Below, piece by piece: positions 49,520-59,510 of a stretch of 64,000 bases of DNA. The position numbers and the translations under genes were made by a program. The stretch is from Lederbergia citrisecunda (GTDB lineage Bacteria > Bacillota > Bacilli > Bacillales > Bacillaceae_C): the NCBI RefSeq assembly GCF_018343695.1, contig NZ_JAGYPJ010000001.1, positions 879,001 to 943,000 on the forward strand, read 5' to 3'. Every line of letters begins with the position of its first letter. The first letter of the stretch is position 1. The notes below the pieces were generated by a model that ran no database searches, was not told the origin of the DNA, and was given only the letters and a program-made list of their open reading frames with translations.

Positions 49520-50422
49520 ATGAGTGTTTTTGTCAATAAAGATACGAAAGTAATCGTGCAAGGAATCACAGGATCTACTGCACTTTTCCATACGAAACAA
49601 ATGCTTGAATATGGCACGAAAATAGTCGGCGGCGTAACACCTGGTAAAGGTGGAACAGAAGTTGAAGGAGTTCCTGTTTTTAACACTGTAGAAGAAGCAG
49701 TAAAAGCTACGGGAGCTAATGCATCCGTTATTTATGTTCCGGCACCATTTGCTGCAGATGCGATTTTAGAAGCAGTAGACGCTGAACTGGATCTTGTCAT
49801 TTGTATTACAGAACATATTCCTGTTCTTGACATGGTAAATGTAAAACGTTATATGGAAGGTAAGAAAACACGTCTTGTCGGACCGAACTGTCCTGGAGTC
49901 ATCACATCGGATGAATGTAAAATCGGAATTATGCCAGGGTATATTCATACAAAAGGCCATGTAGGAGTAGTATCTCGTTCTGGTACTTTAACATATGAGG
50001 CTGTTCATCAGTTAACTCAAGCTGGAGTAGGTCAATCTACTGCAGTCGGAATCGGGGGAGACCCTGTTAACGGAACAAACTTTATCGATGTGTTAAAAGC
50101 ATTTAATGAAGATCCTGAAACTGAAGCTGTCATCATGATCGGTGAAATCGGCGGTACAGCTGAAGAAGAAGCTGCAATATGGGTTAAAGCTAACATGACT
50201 AAGCCAGTTGTTGGCTTTATTGGTGGACGTACTGCACCTCCTGGGAAACGTATGGGACATGCCGGTGCCATCATTTCCGGTGGTAAAGGTACAGCTGATG
50301 AAAAAATCCGCGTTATGAATGAGTGCGGCATTGAAGTTGCAGATACACCATCAGTTATCGGAGAAACACTTATTAAAGTGTTAAAAGATAAAGGTCTGTA
50401 CGAAAAGTGTAAAACACACTAA
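49520..50422 (+). CDS. sucD: Succinyl-CoA synthetase, alpha subunit
   Basis: A 300-residue subunit that binds CoA and is transiently phosphorylated on the His in [14 protein letters not shown]. The CoA-binding [15 protein letters not shown] lies near the N-terminus. ATG follows GGTAGGGAAAATA. A terminator closes the operon. Confidence 0.97.
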   Translation: MSVFVNKDTKVIVQGITGSTALFHTKQMLEYGTKIVGGVTPGKGGTEVEGVPVFNTVEEAVKATGANASVIYVPAPFAADAILEAVDAELDLVICITEHIPVLDMVNVKRYMEGKKTRLVGPNCPGVITSDECKIGIMPGYIHTKGHVGVVSRSGTLTYEAVHQLTQAGVGQSTAVGIGGDPVNGTNFIDVLKAFNEDPETEAVIMIGEIGGTAEEEAAIWVKANMTKPVVGFIGGRTAPPGKRMGHAGAIISGGKGTADEKIRVMNECGIEVADTPSVIGETLIKVLKDKGLYEKCKTH

Positions 50423-50438
50423 AATATAATCATTTCAC

Positions 50439-50472
50439 CAAAATAGCCTCTCATTAAGAGGGGCTATTTTGT
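50439..50472 (+). terminator. Terminator after sucD
   Basis: CAAAATAGCC ... GGCTATTTTG stem with an inner CTC/GAG pair. Confidence 0.85.
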
Positions 50473-50490
50473 AAATCTTATTAAAGGAGT

Positions 50491-51369
50491 TTGGTTGATA
50501 TTTTTAACAAAAAGCTGTTCCACCTCGTTCATTCCAGTTTTTTAACGAATTCATCCATTAGAAAGCTTCTAAAACATAATCCCCAATTGAAAAATCTTTA
50601 CAAGATGCCCCTAACACAACTTAAACAAATTTTTCAATTCGATTCCAGTTCAATGGAAAAATTCACTAAAGAATTCTTATCCATCGATGTGCATAAACTT
50701 ATTAAACTATATAACTCTAAAAACATATTTTATATTACTTATAATGATCCTGAATATCCAAGGCAATTAAAAGAAATTCATGACCCTCCCCTTATCTTAT
50801 TTTATATGGGAGACAAATCCTTATTATCCAAGCCCTCCATTGCTGTTGTTGGGGCTCGAGCAGCTAGTCAATATGCACTTAAGGGACTTGATTTTATTTT
50901 GCCTCAATTAATAAAGAATAATATAGTTATAGTAAGTGGGTTAGCAAAAGGAACAGATACGTATGCGCACGAAAAAACGATCAACTTTGGAGGAAAGACG
51001 ATTGCAGTTCTTGGTGGAGGATTTTTTCATTTATATCCTTCAGAAAATAAAGCGCTTGCAGGAAAAATAGTCAAAAACCATTTGCTTTTATCTGAATATC
51101 CTCCAATAATTAAGCCAGAAAGATGGCATTTTCCGATGAGGAATCGCATTATAAGTGGACTTGCAAAAGGAACAGTAGTAATTCAGGCAAAAAAGAGAAG
51201 CGGTTCGTTAATAACGGCAGATATGGCATTAGAAGCCGGCAGGGAAGTTTTCGCATTGCCTGGACCAATCAACGATTCACTTTCTGAAGGAACGAATCAT
51301 CTCATACAACAGGGTGCTAAATTAGTTACTTCCGGAAGTGATATTTTAGAAGAAATAATTTTAGACTAA
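50491..51369 (+). CDS. dprA: DNA processing protein DprA (Smf)
   Basis: A 292-residue protein that loads RecA on single-stranded DNA taken up in transformation. The Rossmann-like domain has GARAASQYALKG, SGLAKGTDTYAHE and RNRIISGLAKGTVVIQA. The start is uncertain: the in-frame TTG 50491 lies only 1-2 bases after AAAGGAG, too close to be ideal, while a rare ATT at 50500 would have ideal spacing. The sequence before residue 80 is AT-rich and weakly conserved. Confidence 0.93.
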   Translation: MVDIFNKKLFHLVHSSFLTNSSIRKLLKHNPQLKNLYKMPLTQLKQIFQFDSSSMEKFTKEFLSIDVHKLIKLYNSKNIFYITYNDPEYPRQLKEIHDPPLILFYMGDKSLLSKPSIAVVGARAASQYALKGLDFILPQLIKNNIVIVSGLAKGTDTYAHEKTINFGGKTIAVLGGGFFHLYPSENKALAGKIVKNHLLLSEYPPIIKPERWHFPMRNRIISGLAKGTVVIQAKKRSGSLITADMALEAGREVFALPGPINDSLSEGTNHLIQQGAKLVTSGSDILEEIILD

Positions 51370-51390
51370 ACATAAGCCTTTTCGTTTTGA

Positions 51391-51464
51391 GCCTTGTAAA
51401 ATCAATTGTTAATTAAATTACTACGGTGATTGCAGCGGAAACCAACATAAAAGTTCAACGGACC
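51391..51464. repeat. MITE-like repeat, short decayed copy
   Basis: GCCTTGTAAAATCAATTGTTAATT, then GGTGATTGCAGCGGAAACCAACA and AAAAGTTCAACGGACC. It has the same layout as the short copies at 33484 and 34349. Lies between dprA and topA. Confidence 0.6.
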
Positions 51465-51564
51465 AAAAATAAAAAGCTTGCATTTACTTATATTGTAAGT
51501 TAGATTTTTCATAACTATTTTTGTATAAAACATAAAGATCATTTACTCGCTACGATATTCTTCA

Positions 51565-51593
51565 TTGACAAAATGTTCTTTCCCATATAGTAT
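51565..51593 (+). promoter_or_regulatory. SigA promoter of topA
   Basis: TTGACA (51565-51570), 17-base spacer, TAGTAT (51588-51593). A consensus -35 with a good -10, 28 bases before the start codon. Confidence 0.8.
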
Positions 51594-51621
51594 TTACTCT
51601 GATTTATAGGGAGGATTGTGT

Positions 51622-53697
51622 ATGTCGGATTACTTAGTAATTGTGGAATCGCCTGCAAAGGCTAAAACAATAGAACGTTATCTAGGAAAAAAATATAAAG
51701 TAAAAGCGTCCATGGGGCATGTAAGAGATCTTCCGAGAAGCCAAATGGGTGTAAATGTAGAGGAAAATTATGAACCAAAATATATTACGATTAGAGGAAA
51801 AGGACCTGTTCTAAAAGATTTAAAAACTGCAGCGAAAAAAGCAAAAAAAGTATTCCTCGCTGCTGACCCCGACCGCGAAGGTGAGGCAATTGCATGGCAC
51901 TTAGCGCATAGCTTGGATGTAGATGTTACATCAGATTGTCGTGTAGTATTTAATGAAATAACTAAAGATGCCATTAAAGAGTCTTTTAAGCATCCTCGTC
52001 CAATTAATATGGACTTAGTTGATGCCCAACAAGCTAGAAGAGTGTTAGATAGACTTGTTGGCTATAATATTAGTCCACTTTTTTGGAAAAAAGTAAAAAA
52101 GGGACTTAGTGCGGGACGAGTACAATCTGTCGCGGTACGTTTAATCATTGACAGAGAAAATGAAATTAAGAAATTTATTCCTGAGGAATATTGGTCTATA
52201 GAAGGAGAGTTTAAAAAGAATAAAGAACTTTTTCAAGCTATGTTTTATGGATTAAACGATAAAAAAACAAAGCTTAGCAATAAAGATGATGTTGATTCCA
52301 TCATGAACAAATTAAATGGCGATACCTTTCAAGTAGAATCAGTCGAAAAGAAGGAGAGAAAGAGAAATCCTGCTTTGCCATTTACTACTTCTTCATTACA
52401 GCAGGAAGCTGCAAGAAAATTGAACTTCAGGGCAAAAAAGACGATGATGCTAGCGCAGCAATTATACGAAGGAATAGCTATTGGCAAGGAAGGCACCGTC
52501 GGACTTATCACTTATATGAGAACTGATTCTACAAGAGTCTCCGAAGTGGCTCAGAAAGAAACAGCCGAATTTATTGAGGCTAAGTTTGGCAAAGACTATA
52601 TAAAATATACCAATCAAAAGGATAAAAAACAGACGAATGCTCAAGATGCCCACGAAGCAATTAGACCTACCAGTACTTTAAGGAATCCGGATTCCGTTAA
52701 AGCATACTTAAGCAGAGATCAATATCGTTTGTATAAGTTAATATGGGATCGATTTGTGGCGAGTCAAATGGCACCTGCCGTTATGGATACAATGGCTGTA
52801 ACTTTAAAAAATGGTGAAGTTTATTTTCGCGCAAATGGATCAAAAATAAAATTTCCTGGCTTCATGAAAGTTTATGTAGAGGGAACGGACGATCAACAAG
52901 AAGAGAAAGAAAACATGCTCCCGCAATTGGCTGTAGGTGACAAGGTTAATGCTGAAAAGCTAGTTCCCAAACAGCATTTTACACAACCTCCTCCAAGGTA
53001 TACAGAGGCAAGACTAGTAAAAACACTTGAAGAACTTGGAATAGGCAGACCATCTACGTATGCTCCGACACTAGATACCATTCAAAAACGTGGATATGTT
53101 GCACTTGATAATAAACGATTTGTCCCTACTGAACTGGGAGAAATTGTTCATGAAATAATGATGGAATTTTTCCCTGAAGTAATCGATGTAGAATTTACTG
53201 CAAAGATGGAAAATGAGTTAGATGAAATTGAAGAAGGCAAAATTAAGTGGGTTTCAATCATTGATGAATTTTATCAAGGATTTGAGAAAAATTTAAAAAA
53301 AGCTGAACTCGAAATGCAAGAAGTGGAAATAAAAGATGAATATGCGGGCGAGGATTGCGAAAACTGCGGAAATCCTATGGTTATAAAAATGGGGCGTTTT
53401 GGAAAATTTATGGCGTGCAGTAATTTTCCGGATTGCCGCAATACGAAGCCAATCGTTAAACAAATTGGTGTCCAATGTCCAAAATGTAAAGAAGGACATA
53501 TTATTGAAAGAAAAAGTAAAAAGAAAAGAATATTTTACGGATGTGATCGTTACCCATCCTGTGATTTTGTCTCATGGGATAAACCACTCGAACGGCCATG
53601 TCCAAAATGCAACGGCGTTTTAGTCGAGAAAAAACTTAAAAAAGGGATTCAAGTCCAATGTACAGAGTGTGATTATAAAGAGAAACAAGTTCAATAA
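51622..53697 (+). CDS. topA: DNA topoisomerase I
   Basis: A 691-residue type IA enzyme that relaxes negative supercoils. The TOPRIM domain begins [16 protein letters not shown] and has [12 protein letters not shown]. The catalytic Tyr lies in [14 protein letters not shown] (about residue 298). Three C-terminal zinc-finger units follow (CENCG...C, CPKCK...C, CPKCN...C). ATG 51622 follows GGGAGGATTG. Same length as B. subtilis (691). Followed by a terminator, not by trmFO. Confidence 0.97.
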   Translation: MSDYLVIVESPAKAKTIERYLGKKYKVKASMGHVRDLPRSQMGVNVEENYEPKYITIRGKGPVLKDLKTAAKKAKKVFLAADPDREGEAIAWHLAHSLDVDVTSDCRVVFNEITKDAIKESFKHPRPINMDLVDAQQARRVLDRLVGYNISPLFWKKVKKGLSAGRVQSVAVRLIIDRENEIKKFIPEEYWSIEGEFKKNKELFQAMFYGLNDKKTKLSNKDDVDSIMNKLNGDTFQVESVEKKERKRNPALPFTTSSLQQEAARKLNFRAKKTMMLAQQLYEGIAIGKEGTVGLITYMRTDSTRVSEVAQKETAEFIEAKFGKDYIKYTNQKDKKQTNAQDAHEAIRPTSTLRNPDSVKAYLSRDQYRLYKLIWDRFVASQMAPAVMDTMAVTLKNGEVYFRANGSKIKFPGFMKVYVEGTDDQQEEKENMLPQLAVGDKVNAEKLVPKQHFTQPPPRYTEARLVKTLEELGIGRPSTYAPTLDTIQKRGYVALDNKRFVPTELGEIVHEIMMEFFPEVIDVEFTAKMENELDEIEEGKIKWVSIIDEFYQGFEKNLKKAELEMQEVEIKDEYAGEDCENCGNPMVIKMGRFGKFMACSNFPDCRNTKPIVKQIGVQCPKCKEGHIIERKSKKKRIFYGCDRYPSCDFVSWDKPLERPCPKCNGVLVEKKLKKGIQVQCTECDYKEKQVQ

Positions 53698-53718
53698 TTA
53701 AATAAGTCCCTAATATTA

Positions 53719-53762
53719 AGCAGGTGAAGAAAAATCATTCGTTTTTCTCCACCTGCTTTTGG
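53719..53762 (+). terminator. Terminator after topA
   Basis: AGCAGGTGAAGAAAAA / TTTTTCTCCACCTGCT: 16-base arms with one mismatch, followed by TTTGG. Confidence 0.9.
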
Positions 53763-53889
53763 ATTTTTAGGATCATTTGCTGAAATTAGCTGGCGGATGC
53801 TTCGCTACATTCATAATATTGTGGGCCAAAGCCACAATTCCATTTTAAAAAATATGCCATGCTGGAGCCCAATGCTAATAATTTGCACC

Positions 53890-54013
53890 CATTGATTGGA
53901 GCGGGAGGCGGGAAGACATTGCGTGATTACAGGTTAGGGAGACCCCGAAGGCGACTTCTGTGACGAGGCTCCCCGGCACGCCCTGCGGAAAGCAAAGCGC
54001 CTGAAGCCCAAAG
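53890..54013. repeat. MITE-like repeat, near-complete copy
   Basis: Contains ATTGATTGGAGCGGGAGGCGGGAAGAC, GACCCCGAAGGCGAC, GACGAGGCTCCCCGG and GCGGAAAGC..GCGCCTG in the same order as the copy at 5155. GC-rich island inside AT-rich DNA at the place where trmFO would be expected. Confidence 0.75.
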
Positions 54014-54262
54014 CCCTTTTTAATTTTTCGGCTTAAAAATGTTATTTAATCGATGAATAGTGTAAAATGCAATAAGAATATATAACTTAAAATTCATAAG
54101 ATATAAATGCTGTCTATATCATATCTAATCATAATTTCAAAAAAATGTGGTAAATGGTAAATGTTAGTAGTGACAATTCAAAACTTTGTGAAAAATTTGT
54201 AACATTCATTGCATTGACCGTTAAATTGTGTTAATATTTAGTAGCCTTTGAGAGGTGAAGCG

Positions 54263-55168
54263 ATGAATAAGTTTTCAGATGAATCAGTTTACTCTTTTAT
54301 TGAATATTTGCAAATTGAACGCAATTATTCGGAGTACACAATTGACTTTTATAAAAAGGACATCGAGCAATTTTCTTTGTTCATGAATGCACAAGGAATA
54401 CGATCGTTTTCTGATGTTGAATATTTTGATGCCCGACTTTATGTTACTGAACTTTACCATCAAAAACTAGCGCGGGCTAGTGCATCTAGAAAAATTTCAT
54501 GTCTTCGAAGTTTTTATAAGTTTCTTTTAAGGGAAGGATTAGTAAAAGAGAATCCTTTTTCGCTCATTATCCAACCAAAATCCGGAATAAAGATTCCAAG
54601 TTTTTTCTATGAAAAAGAAATGGATTTACTTTTTGAAGCTTGTATGGAATCCACGCCTTTAAGTATAAGAAATCTTGCATTAATAGAATTGTTGTATGCC
54701 ACAGGTACAAGGGTTAGTGAATGTGCCAAGATTCAACTGAAGGATATTGATTTTGATTTTTCGACCATTCTTGTCAAAGGAAAAGGCCGGAAAGAACGTT
54801 ATGTTCCTTTTGGGAGTTTTGCAAATGAGGCATTACAAAAATACATACAACATGGGGCAAGAAAAGAATTATTAAATGGTCTGGAAGATCACCAATTTTT
54901 ATTTGTTAATTCGCGAGGTGGTCCTCTTACAGAACGTGGGATTCGCCATATTTTGAAAACGGTGATTGAATCTGCATCATTGACTGGAAAAATTCATCCG
55001 CATATGATTAGGCATTCCTTTGCAACTCATTTGCTTAACAATGGTGCAGATATGAGAACTGTCCAAGAATTGTTAGGCCACGCCCATTTATCGTCCACTC
55101 AAGTGTATACTCATGTAACAAAAGAACATTTGCGAAAAACGTATATGAACCATCATCCTAGGGCATGA
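54263..55168 (+). CDS. xerC: Tyrosine recombinase XerC (CodV)
   Basis: A 301-residue recombinase that, with XerD, resolves chromosome dimers at dif. The N-terminal SAM-like domain ([16 protein letters not shown]) is followed by the catalytic set: Arg in ATGTRVSE, Lys in [17 protein letters not shown], the second His in [10 protein letters not shown] and the nucleophile in QVYTHV. ATG 54263 follows GAGAGGTGA. First gene of the xerC-hslV-hslU-codY cluster. Confidence 0.96.
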   Translation: MNKFSDESVYSFIEYLQIERNYSEYTIDFYKKDIEQFSLFMNAQGIRSFSDVEYFDARLYVTELYHQKLARASASRKISCLRSFYKFLLREGLVKENPFSLIIQPKSGIKIPSFFYEKEMDLLFEACMESTPLSIRNLALIELLYATGTRVSECAKIQLKDIDFDFSTILVKGKGRKERYVPFGSFANEALQKYIQHGARKELLNGLEDHQFLFVNSRGGPLTERGIRHILKTVIESASLTGKIHPHMIRHSFATHLLNNGADMRTVQELLGHAHLSSTQVYTHVTKEHLRKTYMNHHPRA

Positions 55169-55194
55169 GCATAAAAGCAGGGAGGAAAAGGATA

Positions 55195-55737
55195 ATGAAC
55201 CAATTTCATGCTACAACTATATTTGCCGTCCAGCATAACGGAAAATGTGCCATGGCCGGTGATGGTCAGGTCACATTTGGAAATGCTGTCGTCATGAAGC
55301 ATACGGCAAGAAAGGTTCGAAAACTTTTTAATGGTAAAGTTTTGGCGGGCTTTGCCGGTTCCGTAGCTGATGCTTTCACTTTATTTGAAAAATTCGAAGG
55401 TAAGCTTCAAGAATACAATGGAAATCTTCAGCGGGCCGCAGTGGAATTGGCTAAAGAATGGAGAAGCGATAAAGTATTACGAAAGCTTGAAGCTATGCTG
55501 ATTGTTATGGATAATGATACTCTTTTGCTTGTATCTGGTACTGGGGAAGTCATTGAGCCAGACGATGGAATTCTAGCCATTGGATCTGGAGGTCATTATG
55601 CATTGGCGGCTGGAAGAGCACTTAAAAACTATGGAGCCGATCATTTGTCTGCAAAGGAAATGGCACAAGCAGCTTTAGAAATTGCAGCAGATATTTGTGT
55701 GTATACGAATAGAAATATTATTGTTGAAGAACTTTGA
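55195..55737 (+). CDS. hslV: HslV (ClpQ) protease subunit
   Basis: A 180-residue proteasome-like peptidase that forms double hexameric rings with HslU. The core has [19 protein letters not shown] and [14 protein letters not shown] 55195 follows GGGAGGAAAAGG. The N-terminus is [10 protein letters not shown]. In B. subtilis (CodW) the mature protein was reported to use an N-terminal Ser (MSSFHATT); here position 2 is Asn, so the nucleophile may instead be Thr7, as in other HslV, after removal of six residues. Overlaps the upstream end of the hslU frame. Confidence 0.95.
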   Translation: MNQFHATTIFAVQHNGKCAMAGDGQVTFGNAVVMKHTARKVRKLFNGKVLAGFAGSVADAFTLFEKFEGKLQEYNGNLQRAAVELAKEWRSDKVLRKLEAMLIVMDNDTLLLVSGTGEVIEPDDGILAIGSGGHYALAAGRALKNYGADHLSAKEMAQAALEIAADICVYTNRNIIVEEL

Positions 55738-55775
55738 CCAAAACTGAAAACATCGCTTTAAAAGGAGGGTTCTGT

Positions 55776-57191
55776 TTGGCGGCTGAAAAAAAAGGGTTTA
55801 ATATGACCCCAAGAGAAATCGTTGAAAAGCTTGACCAATACATCATTGGTCAAAAGGAAGCGAAAAGGGCCGTTGCGGTTGCACTTCGAAACAGGTATCG
55901 AAGAGGATTATTAAGTCCTGAGATGAGAGATGAAATTATTCCAAAAAACATTCTTATGATTGGTCCTACTGGAGTGGGTAAAACGGAAATTGCTAGACGA
56001 ATAGCAAGACTTGTCGGTGCACCATTCGTAAAAGTAGAAGCTACAAAGTTCACTGAAGTAGGATATGTTGGACGTGATGTAGAGTCGATGGTCCGTGACC
56101 TAATGGAAACCTCAATAAGAATTGTGAAAGAAGAAAAAATGGAAGAGGTTAAGGAGCAGGCTGAAAAGCAAGCCAACCAACGCCTTGTTGAACTACTTGT
56201 TCCAGCTAAGAAAAAATCAGAAGGATTTAAAAATCCATTTGAGATGATATTCGGAGGCGGGCAGCAGGAATCAGATGATGATTCGGAAAAACAAGAGGAA
56301 ATGAACATACGTGACCGAAGAAAAATCATCGCTCAGAAACTAGCTAACGGTGAGCTTGAGAACGAAATCGTGCGAGTGGAAGTGGAAGAACAGCAGCCAT
56401 CCATGTTTGATATGCTGCAAGGTTCAGGAATGGAACAAATGGGAATGAATATGCAAGATGCACTTAGTAACCTCATCCCTAAGAAAAAGAAAAACCGAAA
56501 CCTACCCGTAAAAGATGCGCGTATTGTTTTAACAAACGATGAAGCACAGAAATTAATTGATATGGATGAGGTTTCTCAAACAGCTATTAGTAGAGCAGAG
56601 CAAACAGGGATTATTTTTATCGATGAAATTGACAAAATTGCTAGTAAAGGAAACTCTGGATCTAATGTGGATGTATCGAGAGAAGGAGTACAACGGGATA
56701 TTCTCCCGATCGTGGAAGGATCAACCGTTGTAACGAAGTATGGTCCTGTTAAAACGGATTTCATCTTGTTCATCGGCGCGGGAGCATTTCATATTTCAAA
56801 GCCGTCTGATTTAATTCCTGAGCTGCAAGGTCGTTTTCCGATACGAGTAGAACTTGGAAAGCTCTCTGTTGAAGATTTTGTCAGCATCCTTACAGAGCCT
56901 GATAACGCGCTACTCAAGCAATATATTGCGTTGTTAGAAACTGAAGGTATACAAATCGAATTTTCTGACGATGCTATTTACAGGCTTGCTGAAATTGCAT
57001 TTAATGTTAATCAGGAAACAGATAACATTGGTGCAAGGCGCCTCCATACAATTATGGAGAAGCTGCTTGAAGATTTATCTTTTGAAGCTCCTGAAGTAGC
57101 AATGGGAACCATCAAAATCACGAAAAATTATGTGGATGAAAAATTGGCGATTATTTCCAAGGATAAGGATTTAAGCCAATTTATCTTATAA
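55776..57191 (+). CDS. hslU: HslU (ClpY) ATPase subunit
   Basis: A 471-residue AAA+ unfoldase that feeds substrates to HslV. Walker [10 protein letters not shown] and Walker [10 protein letters not shown] are present, with an intermediate domain of about 100 residues (including [11 protein letters not shown]) and the C-terminal tail SQFIL that docks into HslV. TTG 55776 with AGGAGG at 7 bases; the longer frame at 55734 overlaps hslV and lacks a site. Confidence 0.96.
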   Translation: MAAEKKGFNMTPREIVEKLDQYIIGQKEAKRAVAVALRNRYRRGLLSPEMRDEIIPKNILMIGPTGVGKTEIARRIARLVGAPFVKVEATKFTEVGYVGRDVESMVRDLMETSIRIVKEEKMEEVKEQAEKQANQRLVELLVPAKKKSEGFKNPFEMIFGGGQQESDDDSEKQEEMNIRDRRKIIAQKLANGELENEIVRVEVEEQQPSMFDMLQGSGMEQMGMNMQDALSNLIPKKKKNRNLPVKDARIVLTNDEAQKLIDMDEVSQTAISRAEQTGIIFIDEIDKIASKGNSGSNVDVSREGVQRDILPIVEGSTVVTKYGPVKTDFILFIGAGAFHISKPSDLIPELQGRFPIRVELGKLSVEDFVSILTEPDNALLKQYIALLETEGIQIEFSDDAIYRLAEIAFNVNQETDNIGARRLHTIMEKLLEDLSFEAPEVAMGTIKITKNYVDEKLAIISKDKDLSQFIL

Positions 57192-57303
57192 ACGTTTTTC
57201 ACTATATTTGTATGGGAATGGTACGATAGGAAGTCTCTCTATTTACGTTCGTTACAATGACCTTAGATATAAATGGAATAATCACTTTTTAGGAGGAGAA
57301 CCA

Positions 57304-58083
57304 ATGGAATTATTAACTAGAACTAGAACTATTAATGCAATGTTACAAAAAGCGGCAGGAAAGCCTGTAAACTTTAAAGAAATGTCGGAAACGTTGAGCT
57401 CTGTTATTCAGGCAAACGTATTCGTGTTAAGCCGTAGAGGAAAATTGTTAGGCTATGCCATCAATCAAGCAATTGAGAACGAAAGAATGAAAAAAATGCT
57501 TGAGGATAGACAATTCCCTGAAGAATATACAAAAAGCTTATTCAACATTACAGAAACATCGTCCAATCTAACTGTTGAAAGTGAATACACTGCGTTTCCA
57601 ATCGAAAATAAGGATCTTTTTAGTAACGGCTTAACAACCATCGTACCGATTAACGGTGGAGGAGAGCGCCTTGGAACATTGATTCTTGCTCGTTTGGAAG
57701 AGGAATTTCAAGATGATGATTTAATCTTAGCTGAATATGGTGCTACTGTTGTAGGAATGGAAATATTGAGAGAAAAATCTGAAGAAATCGAAGAAGAAGC
57801 TAGAAGTAAAGCAGTCGTCCAAATGGCAATCAGTTCATTGTCATACAGTGAGCTTGAAGCAATCGAACATATTTTTGAAGAGCTAAATGGTAATGAAGGT
57901 TTACTTGTTGCATCAAAGATTGCTGACAGAGTAGGAATTACTCGTTCTGTCATCGTAAATGCATTAAGAAAACTTGAAAGTGCCGGAGTAATTGAATCTC
58001 GTTCCCTAGGAATGAAAGGAACATATATTAAAGTGTTGAATTCTAAATTCCTTAAAGAACTCGAAAAAATTAAATCAAATTAA
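57304..58083 (+). CDS. codY: GTP-sensing transcriptional repressor CodY
   Basis: A 259-residue global regulator that binds GTP and branched-chain amino acids. The N-terminal GAF domain (from [14 protein letters not shown]) is joined by a linker helix to a winged helix-turn-helix ([21 protein letters not shown]). ATG 57304 follows TTAGGAGGAGAACC; the longer frame from 57208 lies in the 5' region. Same length as B. subtilis (259). Followed by a terminator. Confidence 0.97.
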   Translation: MELLTRTRTINAMLQKAAGKPVNFKEMSETLSSVIQANVFVLSRRGKLLGYAINQAIENERMKKMLEDRQFPEEYTKSLFNITETSSNLTVESEYTAFPIENKDLFSNGLTTIVPINGGGERLGTLILARLEEEFQDDDLILAEYGATVVGMEILREKSEEIEEEARSKAVVQMAISSLSYSELEAIEHIFEELNGNEGLLVASKIADRVGITRSVIVNALRKLESAGVIESRSLGMKGTYIKVLNSKFLKELEKIKSN

Positions 58084-58092
58084 TTTATTACA

Positions 58093-58132
58093 AAAAAGTT
58101 ACTAGATAATAAAATCTAGTAGCTTTTTTTTT
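58093..58132 (+). terminator. Terminator after codY
   Basis: AAAGTTACTAGA, loop TAATAAAA, TCTAGTAGCTTT with wobble pairs, then nine T. Separates codY from the flagellar operon. Confidence 0.85.
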
Positions 58133-58279
58133 GAGACTAAAGAACCATTTTGTCTAGTTTTGCCGTATTTTGGCATAAAAATGTAGTGCAATGTATAGAC
58201 GGAATATGACAAAAACATTACAATGTATTTGTGGTAATTGTAGCCAAATAGATAAAAAAATAGAAAAGTGGTGTCGAAA

Positions 58280-58669
58280 TTGGAATTATTTTCTGGTAGT
58301 TTTAATACTCTTGAAAAAGCCTTAGGTTATTCGTCACTTAAACATAAAACAATAGCGCAAAACATTGCAAATGTGGATGTCCCAAACTATAAAGCGAAAG
58401 CTGTTAGTTTTAATGAAGTATTAGCGGAGGCCACACGACCAATAGAAGCAAACCGAAGTGATTCTCGCCACTTTCGATTCAACATAGGGAAGGATCAACT
58501 TCAAATTTACACGAAAAAAAATACGGAATATAACCATAATGGTAATAATGTAGATGTTGATAGTGAGATGTCAGACATGGCTGCAAATCAAATTTATTAC
58601 CAAGCATTAATCGAAAGATTGAATGGTAAATTTTCTACTCTTCAAAATGTAATAAAAGGAGGAAGATAA
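58280..58669 (+). CDS. flgB: Flagellar basal-body rod protein FlgB
   Basis: A 129-residue proximal rod protein. It has the rod signature QNIANVDVPNYKAK and a C-terminal NGNNVDVDSEMSDMAANQI followed by YQALIERLNGKF. TTG 58280 aligns with the B. subtilis start and length (129) and has AGTGGTG 6 bases upstream; GTG 58268 is the longer alternative. First gene of the fla/che operon. No clear sigma-D or SigA promoter could be fixed in 58133-58279. Confidence 0.94.
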   Translation: MELFSGSFNTLEKALGYSSLKHKTIAQNIANVDVPNYKAKAVSFNEVLAEATRPIEANRSDSRHFRFNIGKDQLQIYTKKNTEYNHNGNNVDVDSEMSDMAANQIYYQALIERLNGKFSTLQNVIKGGR

Positions 58670-58670
58670 C

Positions 58671-59126
58671 GTGTCTATGTTTCAAAGTATGGGAATAACA
58701 TCCTCCGCCCTCACAGCGCAAAGATTAAGGATGGATGTAATATCTTCAAATATGGCAAATACCGATACGACACGTGGAAAAATCGTGGATGGAGAGTGGC
58801 AGCCTTATACGCGAAAAATGGTTGTCATGCAGCCAAAAGAATCATCGTTTTCATCTGTTTTTAACCACGTGCTCAATGGCGCAGGAAATAACAAATTGAA
58901 TGGTGTGAAAGTTTCAAACATTATAGAAGATGATGCACCATATCGTCTTGTATACGATCCTGAACACCCAGATGCTGATGAGGAAGGCTATGTGCAAATG
59001 CCAAATGTAGATCCTCTGAAGGAAATGGTGGACTTAATGAGTGCAACTCGTTCATATGAAGCGAATGTAACTGTTTTTAATGCATCCAAATCCATGTATA
59101 TAAAAGCTCTAGAGTTAGGAAAGTAA
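58671..59126 (+). CDS. flgC: Flagellar basal-body rod protein FlgC
   Basis: A 151-residue proximal rod protein with MDVISSNMANTDTTRG near the N-terminus and PNVDPLKEMVDLMSATRSYEANV at the C-terminus, the paired helices of rod and hook proteins. GTG start 1 base after the flgB stop, with GGAGGAAGA upstream. Confidence 0.96.
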   Translation: MSMFQSMGITSSALTAQRLRMDVISSNMANTDTTRGKIVDGEWQPYTRKMVVMQPKESSFSSVFNHVLNGAGNNKLNGVKVSNIIEDDAPYRLVYDPEHPDADEEGYVQMPNVDPLKEMVDLMSATRSYEANVTVFNASKSMYIKALELGK

Positions 59127-59148
59127 ATTTAGGAGGCATCTATATATA

Positions 59149-59454
59149 ATGCCAATCAATAGTATAAACTTATCAAATGCTCAATTTAATACCGTAAAAA
59201 GTAATGTTAATAATGAATATTCGTTACAAAATAATACAAGTTTTAAAGACGTGTTAAAAAATGCAATAAATGAGGTTAATAATGCTCAAGTGGAATCAGA
59301 TCTTGCTACAGAAAAATTAGCAAGAGGAGAAAATATTGAATTACATGAAGTAATGATCACTGCTCAAAAAGCATCGATCACAATGCAAGCTGCACTAGAA
59401 ATTCGTAATAAAGCTGTTGAAGCGTATCAAGAAATGATGAGAATGCAAGTTTAA
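59149..59454 (+). CDS. fliE: Flagellar hook-basal body protein FliE
   Basis: A 101-residue adaptor that joins the MS ring to the rod. The C-terminal half carries the family segment LHEVMITAQKASITMQAALEIRNKAVEAYQE. ATG follows AGGAGGCATC. In line with flgC upstream and fliF downstream. Confidence 0.95.
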   Translation: MPINSINLSNAQFNTVKSNVNNEYSLQNNTSFKDVLKNAINEVNNAQVESDLATEKLARGENIELHEVMITAQKASITMQAALEIRNKAVEAYQEMMRMQV

Positions 59455-59510
59455 TTTTGGGCTAATGAAGAATGCCTTTTTAGATTTGCTTTATCGTAAG
59501 GGGCTTATAA

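Larger units (their letters stand above)
53698..54262. other. topA-xerC intergenic region lacking trmFO
   Basis: Holds the topA terminator (53719-53762), a TTGTGG/CCACAA inverted repeat near 53818-53836, the MITE-like copy at 53890-54013, and an AT-rich stretch with a TTGACC at 54214 before xerC. No remnant of trmFO can be recognised by eye. Confidence 0.55.

Noticed and set aside
58139-58175. Sigma-D promoter for the flagellar operon (TAAA ... GCCGTATT)
   Set aside because: The spacing is about 20 bases instead of 15, so the match is not convincing.
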